A DNA stretch of 22,340 nt, from assembly GCA_900555075.1 (NCBI GenBank), contig USJO01000019.1, positions 1 through 22,340 on the forward strand, written 5' to 3'. The stretch's first letter is position 1. Each line of letters opens with the position of its first letter. The notes under the pieces are model-generated. The model was not told the origin of the DNA, ran no database searches, and saw only the letters and a list, made by a program, of their open reading frames with translations. A program made the position numbers and the translations under genes. Below, piece by piece: positions 1 through 5,999 of the stretch. Source of the DNA: an uncultured Clostridium sp. Lineage in GTDB: Bacteria; Bacillota; Clostridia; TANB77; CAG-508.

Positions 1-1
1 A

Positions 2-169
2 ATTTTATCAATACCAATAATATATAAAATAATAAAGCATATGGAAAATATTTTAGTATTGAATAAATTATTAATACCATTCGGAAGTATTGGAATATTT
101 ATAATAGTAATGTTTGTACTATCTTTAGTAATAACTATATATTCAACAAAAATGATAAAAGAAAATTAG
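2..169 (+). CDS. C-terminal end of a membrane protein (possibly ABC transporter permease), partial
   Basis: This frame is open from the window edge to a TAG at 167-169 and has no start in view. It encodes about 55 residues: a polar stretch, a short amphipathic part around LLIPFGSIG, one hydrophobic helix (about IGIFIIVMFVLSLVITIY) and a short basic tail ending in KEN. One last transmembrane helix with a short charged cytoplasmic end is typical of ABC permeases of the FtsX/MacB or ABC-2 type, but the fragment is too short to assign a family. It points the same way as the recombinase downstream and would be cargo of the proposed element inserted in spoIVA. Confidence 0.45.
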   Translation: MLSIPIIYKIIKHMENILVLNKLLIPFGSIGIFIIVMFVLSLVITIYSTKMIKEN

Positions 170-242
170 TAGAAGGAAAAAAATGCGAATAATCCTGTCC
201 CTAGATTAATATACTTAACTAATTAGGGAGGTATAGTCTATT

Positions 243-398
243 ATGAATTCTATTAAAAGCGATGAGTTTACTAAGCAAAGTGAAAGTTTTGAAAAAAGTA
301 TTAAGAAAGATCTATCAAAATATTTAATAAAAAAAGCTATAAAAGATGGACTATTAAGCGAAAAAACAGGGCAATTAATTATAAAAAATATTCAATAA
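243..398 (+). CDS. Small hypothetical protein (51 aa) upstream of the recombinase
   Basis: A 51-codon ORF starts at ATG 243 after a good ribosome site (AGGGAGG, about 226-232) and ends with TAA at 396-398. The product is hydrophilic and rich in Lys and Ser, with no membrane segment. Its second half (DLSKYLIKKAIKDGLLSEKT) looks helical and could be a small DNA- or protein-binding unit. I do not recognise the family. It lies 79 bases before the recombinase on the same strand and could be co-transcribed with it. A small ORF just before a serine recombinase could encode an accessory or directionality factor, but nothing in the sequence proves this. Confidence 0.55.
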   Translation: MNSIKSDEFTKQSESFEKSIKKDLSKYLIKKAIKDGLLSEKTGQLIIKNIQ

Positions 399-477
399 AA
401 TTTTTCTGTTTAACTTGACTTTTGTGGCAAATACATAAAAAAATTTTTATATACATATTTTGATGGAGGCATGAAAA

Positions 478-2385
478 ATGGATATTTTTGAAATTAGAAG
501 ACAATTATCAATGGGAAAGAGCATTTATGATTTACCATTAAGGGTTACATACTATGCAAGAGTTTCAACAGATAAGGATGAGCAAATACATTCGTACAAA
601 AACCAGATAGCACATTATGAAGAAAAAATAAAAAGTGTTCCTTTATGGACTTTTGTTGATGGATATATGGATGAAGGGATAACTGGAACATCTATCAATA
701 AAAGAGATGACTTTAATAGAATGACAGAGGACGCAGCAGAAGATAAATTTGATTTGATACTAACAAAGGATATATGTAGATTTGCGAGAAATACAGTAGA
801 TACACTTGTTACAACAAGAGAACTATTAAGAGTAGGGGTTGGAGTCTTTTTTGAATTAGATAATGTAAATACTCTGTCATCGGAAGGTGAGTTAAGACTA
901 ACAATAATGGCATCACTTGCCCAAGATGAAAGTAGGAAAATTTCTGAAAGAGTAAAATTTGGATTTGAAAAATCGGTAAAAAAAGGCGTTGTTTTAGGGA
1001 ATAACAAGATATGGGGTTATAAGAAAGACAATGGTAAATTGGTTATAGTTCCAGAAGAGGCAAAAATTGTTAAAAGAATATTTGAGTTATATAGTAATAA
1101 TGATATTGGTATTAGAAATATTGGACACGCTTTAGGAAAAGAAGGTTTTTATACAAAGTCTGGAAAAGAGTTTGCATTTTCTACTATAAAAAGTATAATT
1201 ACAAATCCTAAATATAAAGGGTATTATGTTGGAGGAAAAACAACCACTATTGATTTTATAAGTAAACAAAGAAAATACTTTACAGAAGATGAATGGACTT
1301 ATTATAAAGACCAAAATGGATATGTTCCTGCGATAGTAGATGAAGAACTATGGGAAAGATGCAATCAATTATATAAAAGTAGAGGGGATAAAGTAAAGAA
1401 TAAAGAAACAAGTTATAATACAAAATATAAATATTCAGGTAAATTATTTTGTAAAAACGATGGTCAAGCGTTTTGGAGAACAGCAGTAGGAAAAAAAGAA
1501 GCATGGCAATGTTCACAATATAAGAAAAATGGATTAAACGGGTGTAAAAATAATACTACAGTTTATACTCACGAACTTGATTATATACTTAAAAATTTAT
1601 TTGTTACACTTTTCAAAGACAAGGATATGTATGTTGAAGAATTAGTCGAGATGTGCAAAAAATATATGAATGAAAAAAAAGATGATTCAGAAGTTAAAGA
1701 ATTGGAAAGACAAATTGATAATGCGAGAAAAGAAAAAAAGAATTTAATTAAATTATTCACTCTAGAAAAAATAGATGAAAAAGAATTTGAGGAAATGAAT
1801 AGTGAATATATTGAAACAATTAATGGTTTACAAAATAGATTAGAGGAGCTATTGTCTGAAAGTGAAGCTGAATTAAATATTGACCAAAAAATTAAACAAT
1901 TGAAAAAATATTTTAAAAAAACAGTAGATTTTGAAGATGAGCTTCCAGAAGAAATAATTGATAGTATGATTGAAAGAATAGAAATTGAAAAATATGGAAG
2001 AGATAATTCTAAAAGATATAAGACAATAAAATTACATATTTATCTTAAAATAGGACTAGAAATACCTGCTTACATAAAAAATCGTTTCTGTTTGTTACTT
2101 ACGACACATATGATAAGAGCAGATATAGAAACAGAAGTATCTCCAATAGTTGGAAGCGAAAAACAATCAGAAGAATTGGTAAATTACTTACTATCAGAAT
2201 TTGAAAGTGATCCAATAAAAATATGGGAATCAAATATATTTGGAAAGAATTTGCATGAATTAGTAAATGAAGGACTACAGAATAAGCTATACAGAATGCC
2301 AGAAGATGCACAAGGAAAATTACAGGAAACACTTGAAAGAATAGTAAATGAAGGCAGTGGAGGACTAATTTGCATAATACTTTAA
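478..2385 (+). CDS. Large serine recombinase, read in frame into the 3' end of spoIVA
   Basis: Start ATG 478 follows GGAGG at 465-469. Residues 22-165 form the resolvase-type catalytic domain: YYARVSTD with the nucleophile at Ser30, then KDICRFARN and the SLAQDESRKISERVKFG helix. A recombinase domain follows (about 175-300), then a zinc-ribbon region (C325, C345, C356; the position expected for the second Cys is Asp328), a charged coiled coil (about 400-480) and a final strand region to about 530. From H544 to the end the protein is clearly the C-terminus of SpoIVA, ending in ERIVNEGSGGLICIIL. No stop separates the two parts. Such enzymes integrate and excise DNA between short att sites. The arrangement suggests the recombinase is the last gene of an element inserted in spoIVA and now reads through the attachment site. 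The extra tail of about 92 residues is not part of the recombinase family. The recombinase call is firm; the element model is inference. Confidence 0.93.
   Translation: MDIFEIRRQLSMGKSIYDLPLRVTYYARVSTDKDEQIHSYKNQIAHYEEKIKSVPLWTFVDGYMDEGITGTSINKRDDFNRMTEDAAEDKFDLILTKDICRFARNTVDTLVTTRELLRVGVGVFFELDNVNTLSSEGELRLTIMASLAQDESRKISERVKFGFEKSVKKGVVLGNNKIWGYKKDNGKLVIVPEEAKIVKRIFELYSNNDIGIRNIGHALGKEGFYTKSGKEFAFSTIKSIITNPKYKGYYVGGKTTTIDFISKQRKYFTEDEWTYYKDQNGYVPAIVDEELWERCNQLYKSRGDKVKNKETSYNTKYKYSGKLFCKNDGQAFWRTAVGKKEAWQCSQYKKNGLNGCKNNTTVYTHELDYILKNLFVTLFKDKDMYVEELVEMCKKYMNEKKDDSEVKELERQIDNARKEKKNLIKLFTLEKIDEKEFEEMNSEYIETINGLQNRLEELLSESEAELNIDQKIKQLKKYFKKTVDFEDELPEEIIDSMIERIEIEKYGRDNSKRYKTIKLHIYLKIGLEIPAYIKNRFCLLLTTHMIRADIETEVSPIVGSEKQSEELVNYLLSEFESDPIKIWESNIFGKNLHELVNEGLQNKLYRMPEDAQGKLQETLERIVNEGSGGLICIIL
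2085..2118 (+). other. Proposed right attachment site (recombinase/spoIVA junction)
   Basis: Recombinase-like sequence ends around 2085-2106 and SpoIVA homology starts at the CAT codon 2107. In SpoIVA the residues before HMI are normally of the type KAxAPSI, which is not what is read here (CLLLTT). The crossover should therefore lie at or just before 2107. Short imperfect dyad symmetry (CTTAC at 2098-2102 against GATAAG at 2112-2117) surrounds the ACACATAT core. The exact core cannot be set without the left end of the element. Confidence 0.55.
2107..2385 (+). pseudogene. spoIVA: 3' fragment of spoIVA (last 92 codons), separated from its N-terminal part
   Basis: The translation from His544 of the fused frame matches, from memory, the end of Bacillus subtilis SpoIVA almost position by position: HMI, then a V/I-E-S/T-E block, PI(I/V)G(T/S)EKQSEELV, IW-S-IFG, MPE-A--KL-ETLERI and NEGSGGLI-IIL. 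SpoIVA is the ATPase that polymerises on the forespore outer membrane as the base of the spore coat. Its C-terminal region is needed for localisation and interaction with SpoVM. The Walker A GTPase-like N-terminal domain and the middle domain (about 400 residues) are absent here, and the sequence before H544 is recombinase. The fragment has no start or ribosome site of its own. It is either a true remnant or, more interestingly, the downstream half of a gene rebuilt by excision during sporulation. The stretch lacks frameshifts and keeps its conserved residues, which favours continued use. Confidence 0.88.
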
Positions 2386-2390
2386 AGTAG

Positions 2391-2418
2391 AAGACGGTAT
2401 TTTAACCGTCTTTTTTTT
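2391..2418 (+). terminator. Rho-independent terminator after the spoIVA 3' end
   Basis: An eight-base-pair stem (AAGACGGT against ACCGTCTT) with a six-base loop is followed by a run of T. It starts five bases after the stop and is presumably the original spoIVA terminator. Confidence 0.9.
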
Positions 2419-2477
2419 GCGCGTAGAAGTAATTGCAGACAAAGAATGCAAAAAATGTAGAAATTAGACAAAAAATG

Positions 2478-2486
2478 TGCTATAGT
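2478..2486 (+). promoter_or_regulatory. Possible extended -10 promoter of the Spo0A-like gene
   Basis: TGCTATAGT is an extended -10 element about 55 bases before the start codon. No good -35 is present at 16-18 bases. Two near-identical copies of CAAAAAATGT lie at about 2449 and 2469, the second running into the -10, and might be a regulator site. Confidence 0.35.
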
Positions 2487-2540
2487 AAATACATAGTTTA
2501 ATTACCAAACTAAAGTTTTACTAAGGAGGTAAATTTAACC

Positions 2541-3344
2541 GTGAATGATGTTGAAAAACCCATGTCTATAATATTAATTGAAGATGACAATTTTGAAGTA
2601 AATAGTTTTAAAGAATATTTAAGGAACGAAGATGATGTAAAACTTGTAAAAACAACAAGCTCAAGTTATGAAGGAATAGAATACACAAAAACATATATGC
2701 CAGAGGGAATAATACTAGATTTAGAACTTCATAAAGGCGAAGGTTCGGGAATGAAGTTTTTAGAGGACTTACAAATGGTAGAACTAGACCTTAAACCTCT
2801 AATAGTTGTTACAACAAACGTATCCTCTTCTATTATATACAATCATATTCGAAAACTAGGTGCAGATTTTATATTCTATAAAAAGCAAAGTGATTATAGC
2901 CCAGAAATGGTAATAAAATCAATGACCTCTCTAAGGGAAACATTATATAATATCAAAACTAACTCACAAAAAATGCAAGAAACAGTAGAGACTCCAATAG
3001 AAAATGAAAATAGAATAAAAGACAAAGTAAATGCTGAATTAGATTTAATTGGAATATCAAATCACTTAAAAGGAAGAAAATATCTTTTTGATGCAATCTT
3101 TTATTTAATAAATAATGAAAACAAAGATAATAGCTCAGTATTTTACTATGTTTCAAATAAATATAAAGTTGCTAACAGTAGTATAAGTAGAGCAATGCAA
3201 ACAGCAATAAATTATGCATGGAGAATATCGGCAATAGAAGATTTAATGGCACACTACAAAGCAAGAATAAATCATGAAACAGGTGTACCAACACCTACAG
3301 AATTTGTGTATTACTATGCAGAAAAAATAAAAAAGCTTCTGTAA
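2541..3344 (+). CDS. Divergent Spo0A-like response regulator
   Basis: The start is GTG 2541, ten bases after AAGGAGGT (2523-2530); the first ATG in frame would be at 2562. Residues 8-135 form a receiver domain: acidic pocket E14-D15-D16, phosphoacceptor D60 in GIILDLEL, the switch Thr91/Thr92 and the conserved Lys at 114/115. After a linker (about 135-165) comes the Spo0A C-terminal DNA-binding fold: GISNHLKGRKYLFDAI, then the recognition-helix part SSISRAMQTAINYAW (213-227) and PTPTEFVYYYAEKI. This matches Spo0A in order (HIKG, SRVERAIRHAIEVAW, PTNSEF). The length, 267 aa, equals that of Spo0A. The many substitutions suggest a paralogue rather than the master regulator itself, but that cannot be settled from one window. 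A sensor kinase and a mini-ORF lie just downstream, so a dedicated signalling role is likely. Confidence 0.85.
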   Translation: MNDVEKPMSIILIEDDNFEVNSFKEYLRNEDDVKLVKTTSSSYEGIEYTKTYMPEGIILDLELHKGEGSGMKFLEDLQMVELDLKPLIVVTTNVSSSIIYNHIRKLGADFIFYKKQSDYSPEMVIKSMTSLRETLYNIKTNSQKMQETVETPIENENRIKDKVNAELDLIGISNHLKGRKYLFDAIFYLINNENKDNSSVFYYVSNKYKVANSSISRAMQTAINYAWRISAIEDLMAHYKARINHETGVPTPTEFVYYYAEKIKKLL

Positions 3345-3408
3345 AGGTAAAAAAACAAAACAAATAGTTATAGTTTGCATATATTTGCATATTTTTTCCG
3401 CCATATAT

Positions 3409-3444
3409 CCACTTAAGATTTTAATCTTAGGTGGTATTTTTTTT
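3409..3444 (+). terminator. Strong terminator after the Spo0A-like gene
   Basis: CCACTTAAGATT pairs with AATCTTAGGTGG (one T-G pair) to give a stem of 10-12 base pairs with a very short loop, followed by TATTTTTTTT. It separates the regulator from the 15-codon mini-ORF. If transcription comes from further upstream it could act as an attenuator. Confidence 0.88.
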
Positions 3445-3501
3445 ATGTACAAAATTTTAAAAACAAATTACCAAATTCATAAAAAGAAGGAGGTGGGAAA
3501 T

Positions 3502-3549
3502 ATGTGGAAGTGGCTTATGGATGTACTTGGATACTGGGGAGGATTCTAA
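3502..3549 (+). CDS. 15-residue Trp-rich mini-ORF, candidate signal peptide gene
   Basis: ATG 3502 is preceded at ideal spacing by a very strong ribosome site (AAGGAGGTGGG, 3487-3497). It opens a 15-codon frame, MWKWLMDVLGYWGGF, with TAA at 3547-3549. The peptide has three Trp, a Gly-Gly-Phe end, no Cys and no leader long enough for Sec export. It sits alone between two strong terminators (3409-3444 and 3570-3615), so it would form a very short transcript. On one side is a Spo0A-like regulator and on the other an AgrC-type sensor kinase, the usual setting for a peptide signal. Short hydrophobic Trp or Gly-Gly peptides are known signals (SHP, XIP), but those act through other receptors. I do not recognise this peptide. 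It could instead be a leader peptide, a small toxin or a chance ORF; the ribosome site argues against chance. Confidence 0.6.
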   Translation: MWKWLMDVLGYWGGF

Positions 3550-3569
3550 AATAGAAATATAATATTAAC

Positions 3570-3615
3570 AGTCAAACTATATTAAAAAATATAGTTTGAC
3601 TATTTTATTATTTTT
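3570..3615 (+). terminator. Perfect 14-bp inverted repeat: terminator of the mini-ORF, overlapping the kinase promoter
   Basis: AGTCAAACTATATT (3570-3583) is exactly complementary to AATATAGTTTGACT (3588-3601) with an AAAA loop, followed by a T-rich tract (3603-3615). The right arm ends in TTGACT, the -35 of the kinase promoter, so the repeat may also be an operator. Confidence 0.8.
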
Positions 3616-3624
3616 ATATATAAT
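3596..3624 (+). promoter_or_regulatory. Promoter of the sensor kinase gene
   Basis: TTGACT (3596-3601), a 17-base spacer and TATAAT (3619-3624): a near-consensus vegetative promoter. Transcription would start near 3631, leaving only about 14 bases before the ATG, with GAGGT at 3635-3639. Confidence 0.75.
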
Positions 3625-3644
3625 ATCATATTATGAGGTAATAT

Positions 3645-5153
3645 ATGGAAATATTAGAGTTTATAAACAGAATAGCAAGAACAAGTTGTATAAGTTTTTT
3701 TACATATATAGTGTTTATCAAGTTACTTAATTACAAGGAAAACAACTATATGAAAACAATAATAATCAGTATTATTAGTATAATTGAAGGAATTATAGGT
3801 GCTTTATTGTACAAATATATTCCACTATTTATTATAATATTTTTGATATATTTCTTATATGGATTTTTGATTGCCCAAATTGTAAAAAATAAAGTTTTAT
3901 ATTCTATAATAATAACCTTTATTTCATTTGCCATTACTTACTTAATATATGTTATTTCAGTTTTTGTGTCTGCTATCATTTTAAAAACAATAAATTCATC
4001 AATACAGGTAAATAGTATATTAATTTTTATTGGGGCAATAGTTATTGAAACAATAATACTGCATGGTATCTTCAAGAAAAAAAGATTCAAAAATGGAATT
4101 CTATTTTTACAAAATGAGGAAAATATTAAAAATATAGGAATAATTGTTTTGGCGTTTATAGGGATAGCACTATTATTATATGCATTACTTAGTAATTCAA
4201 TTGGAAAGAGTAAATTTAATACATATGTTTTTTCAGCAATCCTTATTGAAATAATTTGCTTATTCATCTGGATTAATAGTAAAATTACATCTTACTACAA
4301 ACAAAAATTAAAAGAAAAAACAATAGAAGAGTTGGAAAATGAGATAAAAGAAAAAGATAATGAAATTAATAAAATATTAGAAGAGAATAAAGCAATAGCA
4401 GTAATAAATCATAAATATAGTAATAGAATAAAAGCATTGGAGGGCTTCTCAAGCAAAATTATGTCTAAGCCAGAAGTTATAGAAAAAATGAGAATAGAGT
4501 TCGGAGAAGACTTTGTAGATTTTGCAAAACAAATAAAAACCTTATCGAAAGAATACACAAAAGAAGTACAAGAAAAAGTAAATAATGAGAATAAACTAGA
4601 AAACACAGGTATTTTCGGAATAAATAATATTTTAGAGTATATGAATACTGAAGCAATACAACACAATATCAAATTAAACCTAAAAATTTATGGTAGCATA
4701 TCATATATGATTGAGAATATAATAGAAGCAAATAGATTAGAAACACTACTTGGAGACCATATAAAAGATGCAATAATTGCAATAGACAGTAGCGAAAACA
4801 CATATAAAGATATTTTAGTGGAAATTGGAGAGATAAAAGGTTGTTATGAGGTTTGTATATATGATACAGGAATAGAATTCGAAATAAATACATTATTGAA
4901 TCTTGGTTTAAAGGAAATCACAACGCATAAACTAACAGGAGGAAGCGGAATAGGATTTATGACAACATTTGAAACACTAAAAGCAACAAAGGCTAGTTTA
5001 ATAATAGAAGAAAAACACCCAATAAGTGATAAAGATTATACAAAAGCGATAAGAATAAAATTTGATGGAAAGCACGAATACAAAATTTGCTCATACAGGG
5101 CAGAGGAAATACCAAGCAAGAATAGTAGAATAATAATTGAAAACTTAGAATAA
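3645..5153 (+). CDS. AgrC-type membrane sensor histidine kinase (GHKL ATPase)
   Basis: The protein has 502 residues. Residues 1-215 hold about seven hydrophobic segments (near 12-28, 37-55, 59-82, 87-112, 123-140, 165-182 and 194-212), as in peptide-sensing kinases of the AgrC/VirS class. A charged coiled coil (215-250) leads to the phosphoacceptor region INHKYSNRIKALEGF with His256. The GHKL ATP-binding domain covers about 325-480: N box LLGDHIKDAIIAI (368-380), D box DTGIE (407-411) and glycine box TGGSGIGF (431-438). The usual metal-binding Asn of the N box appears as Asp375, so ATP binding may differ. By location its partner could be the Spo0A-like regulator upstream, but a kinase of this class usually pairs with a LytTR regulator and none is present. 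It is transcribed from its own promoter. The ligand is unknown; the 15-residue mini-ORF just upstream is a candidate. Confidence 0.82.
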   Translation: MEILEFINRIARTSCISFFTYIVFIKLLNYKENNYMKTIIISIISIIEGIIGALLYKYIPLFIIIFLIYFLYGFLIAQIVKNKVLYSIIITFISFAITYLIYVISVFVSAIILKTINSSIQVNSILIFIGAIVIETIILHGIFKKKRFKNGILFLQNEENIKNIGIIVLAFIGIALLLYALLSNSIGKSKFNTYVFSAILIEIICLFIWINSKITSYYKQKLKEKTIEELENEIKEKDNEINKILEENKAIAVINHKYSNRIKALEGFSSKIMSKPEVIEKMRIEFGEDFVDFAKQIKTLSKEYTKEVQEKVNNENKLENTGIFGINNILEYMNTEAIQHNIKLNLKIYGSISYMIENIIEANRLETLLGDHIKDAIIAIDSSENTYKDILVEIGEIKGCYEVCIYDTGIEFEINTLLNLGLKEITTHKLTGGSGIGFMTTFETLKATKASLIIEEKHPISDKDYTKAIRIKFDGKHEYKICSYRAEEIPSKNSRIIIENLE

Positions 5154-5161
5154 TACATATT

Positions 5162-5202
5162 CCTCCTAAAAAAGCATATAATTAAATAGCTTATTTAGGA
5201 GG
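5162..5202 (+). promoter_or_regulatory. Hairpin that sequesters the ribosome site of the deacetylase gene
   Basis: CCTCCTAAA (5162-5170) is exactly complementary to TTTAGGAGG (5194-5202), which holds the whole Shine-Dalgarno sequence. After one mismatch, AAGC pairs with GCTT inside it, leaving a 13-base loop. There is no T tract, so it is not a terminator. Transcripts reading through from the kinase gene should hide the ribosome site. The loop contains TATAAT (5177-5182); an RNA started from it would lack the left arm and leave the site free. No good -35 accompanies it. Confidence 0.7.
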
Positions 5203-5208
5203 TTGTTT

Positions 5209-5979
5209 ATGTTTTTAGTTTTTAACAAAGATAAAATAATGGCATTTGCGGTAGCCTGTTGTACAGTATTTGCATTATTTTTAATGACATCACTATTTGC
5301 AAAAGTGCCTAATGATACAATAGAAACAGCAAGTACACAAAAGCAACTACCCATATATTCAGTAAAAACAGAAGAAGAGAAAATATCATTAACAATTAAT
5401 TGTGCATGGAATGCGGATGATATTGATAAAATTTTAGAAACATTGAATAAACATAAAGTAAAAGTGACTTTTTTTATGGTTGGAGACTGGATAGAAAAAT
5501 ATGAAAACTCAGCAAGAAAAATACACGAGGCTGGACATGAAATTGCAAACCATTCATACAATCATCCACATATAAATAATCTTTCATATGACAAAAACAT
5601 AGAACAAATAAAAAAATGTTCAGAATTAATAAAAAATATAACAGGAAAACCAAGTACTCTATATAGAGGACCATATGGAGAATATAATGATACAGTTTTG
5701 CAAGCCGCAAAAGATAACGGACACGAAACTATTCAATGGTCAATAGATACACTAGACTACAAGGCATTAACAGGGGAGCAGATGTGGGAAAGGATAGAAC
5801 CAAAATTAGAAAATGGAAGTATAATATTAATGCATAATGGAACAGAAAATACGGCAAACAGTTTAGATATGATAATTACAAATATAAAAAATAAAGGATT
5901 TACTATTGTACCAGTATCTGAGTTAATTTATAAGGAAAATTATAGTATAGACAATAATGGAATGCAATATAAAAAATAG
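5209..5979 (+). CDS. PdaB-like polysaccharide deacetylase (CE4 fold)
   Basis: I chose ATG 5209, six bases after AGGAGG (5197-5202), giving 256 aa, the size of sporulation deacetylase PdaB. An uncleaved-looking N-terminal membrane anchor (about 9-30) puts the enzyme outside the membrane. The NodB-homology domain fills about 58-245: motif 1 SLTINCAW (60-67), motif 2 HSYNH (His115, His119, metal ligands), motif 3 RGPYG (153-157), then WSIDTLDY and motif 5 ILMHNG (His209). CE4 enzymes remove acetyl groups from peptidoglycan sugars; PdaB is needed late in sporulation for cortex integrity. Motif 1 usually has Asp where this protein has Asn64 (TFD in PdaB), so the catalytic base is altered and activity is uncertain. 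The ribosome site lies in a hairpin, which suggests tight translational control. Confidence 0.82.
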   Translation: MFLVFNKDKIMAFAVACCTVFALFLMTSLFAKVPNDTIETASTQKQLPIYSVKTEEEKISLTINCAWNADDIDKILETLNKHKVKVTFFMVGDWIEKYENSARKIHEAGHEIANHSYNHPHINNLSYDKNIEQIKKCSELIKNITGKPSTLYRGPYGEYNDTVLQAAKDNGHETIQWSIDTLDYKALTGEQMWERIEPKLENGSIILMHNGTENTANSLDMIITNIKNKGFTIVPVSELIYKENYSIDNNGMQYKK

Positions 5980-5999
5980 CCGAAATTTCGGCTATTTTT
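5973..5999. terminator. Bidirectional terminator between convergent genes
   Basis: AAAATAGCCGAAATTTCGGCTATTTTT is a near-perfect palindrome with A and T runs on both sides. It contains the stop codons of both the deacetylase gene and the convergent regulator gene, so both genes end inside one shared hairpin. Confidence 0.88.

Noticed and set aside
433..461. Possible sigma-E promoter before the recombinase (ACATAAA, 14 bases, CATATTTT)
   Set aside because: Transcription would start at about 467, inside the GGAGG ribosome site at 465-469, leaving no usable leader. TTGACT at 415-420 has no matching -10 at 17 bases either.
2541..3344. Calling this gene spo0A itself
   Set aside because: The receiver and DNA-binding domains are both quite divergent and the locus is unlike the usual spo0A neighbourhood; a paralogue is more likely, but the genome would need checking.
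3380..3400. Direct repeat TTTGCATAT, copied twice before the terminator
   Set aside because: Short and AT-rich; such repeats are common by chance here and it has no partner further away.
5203..5208. TTG start two codons upstream for the deacetylase gene
   Set aside because: It directly abuts the AGGAGG site; ATG 5209 has the correct spacing. The same reasoning moves the starts of the genes at 7215, 8473, 8645, 10475, 10986, 11589 and 13322.
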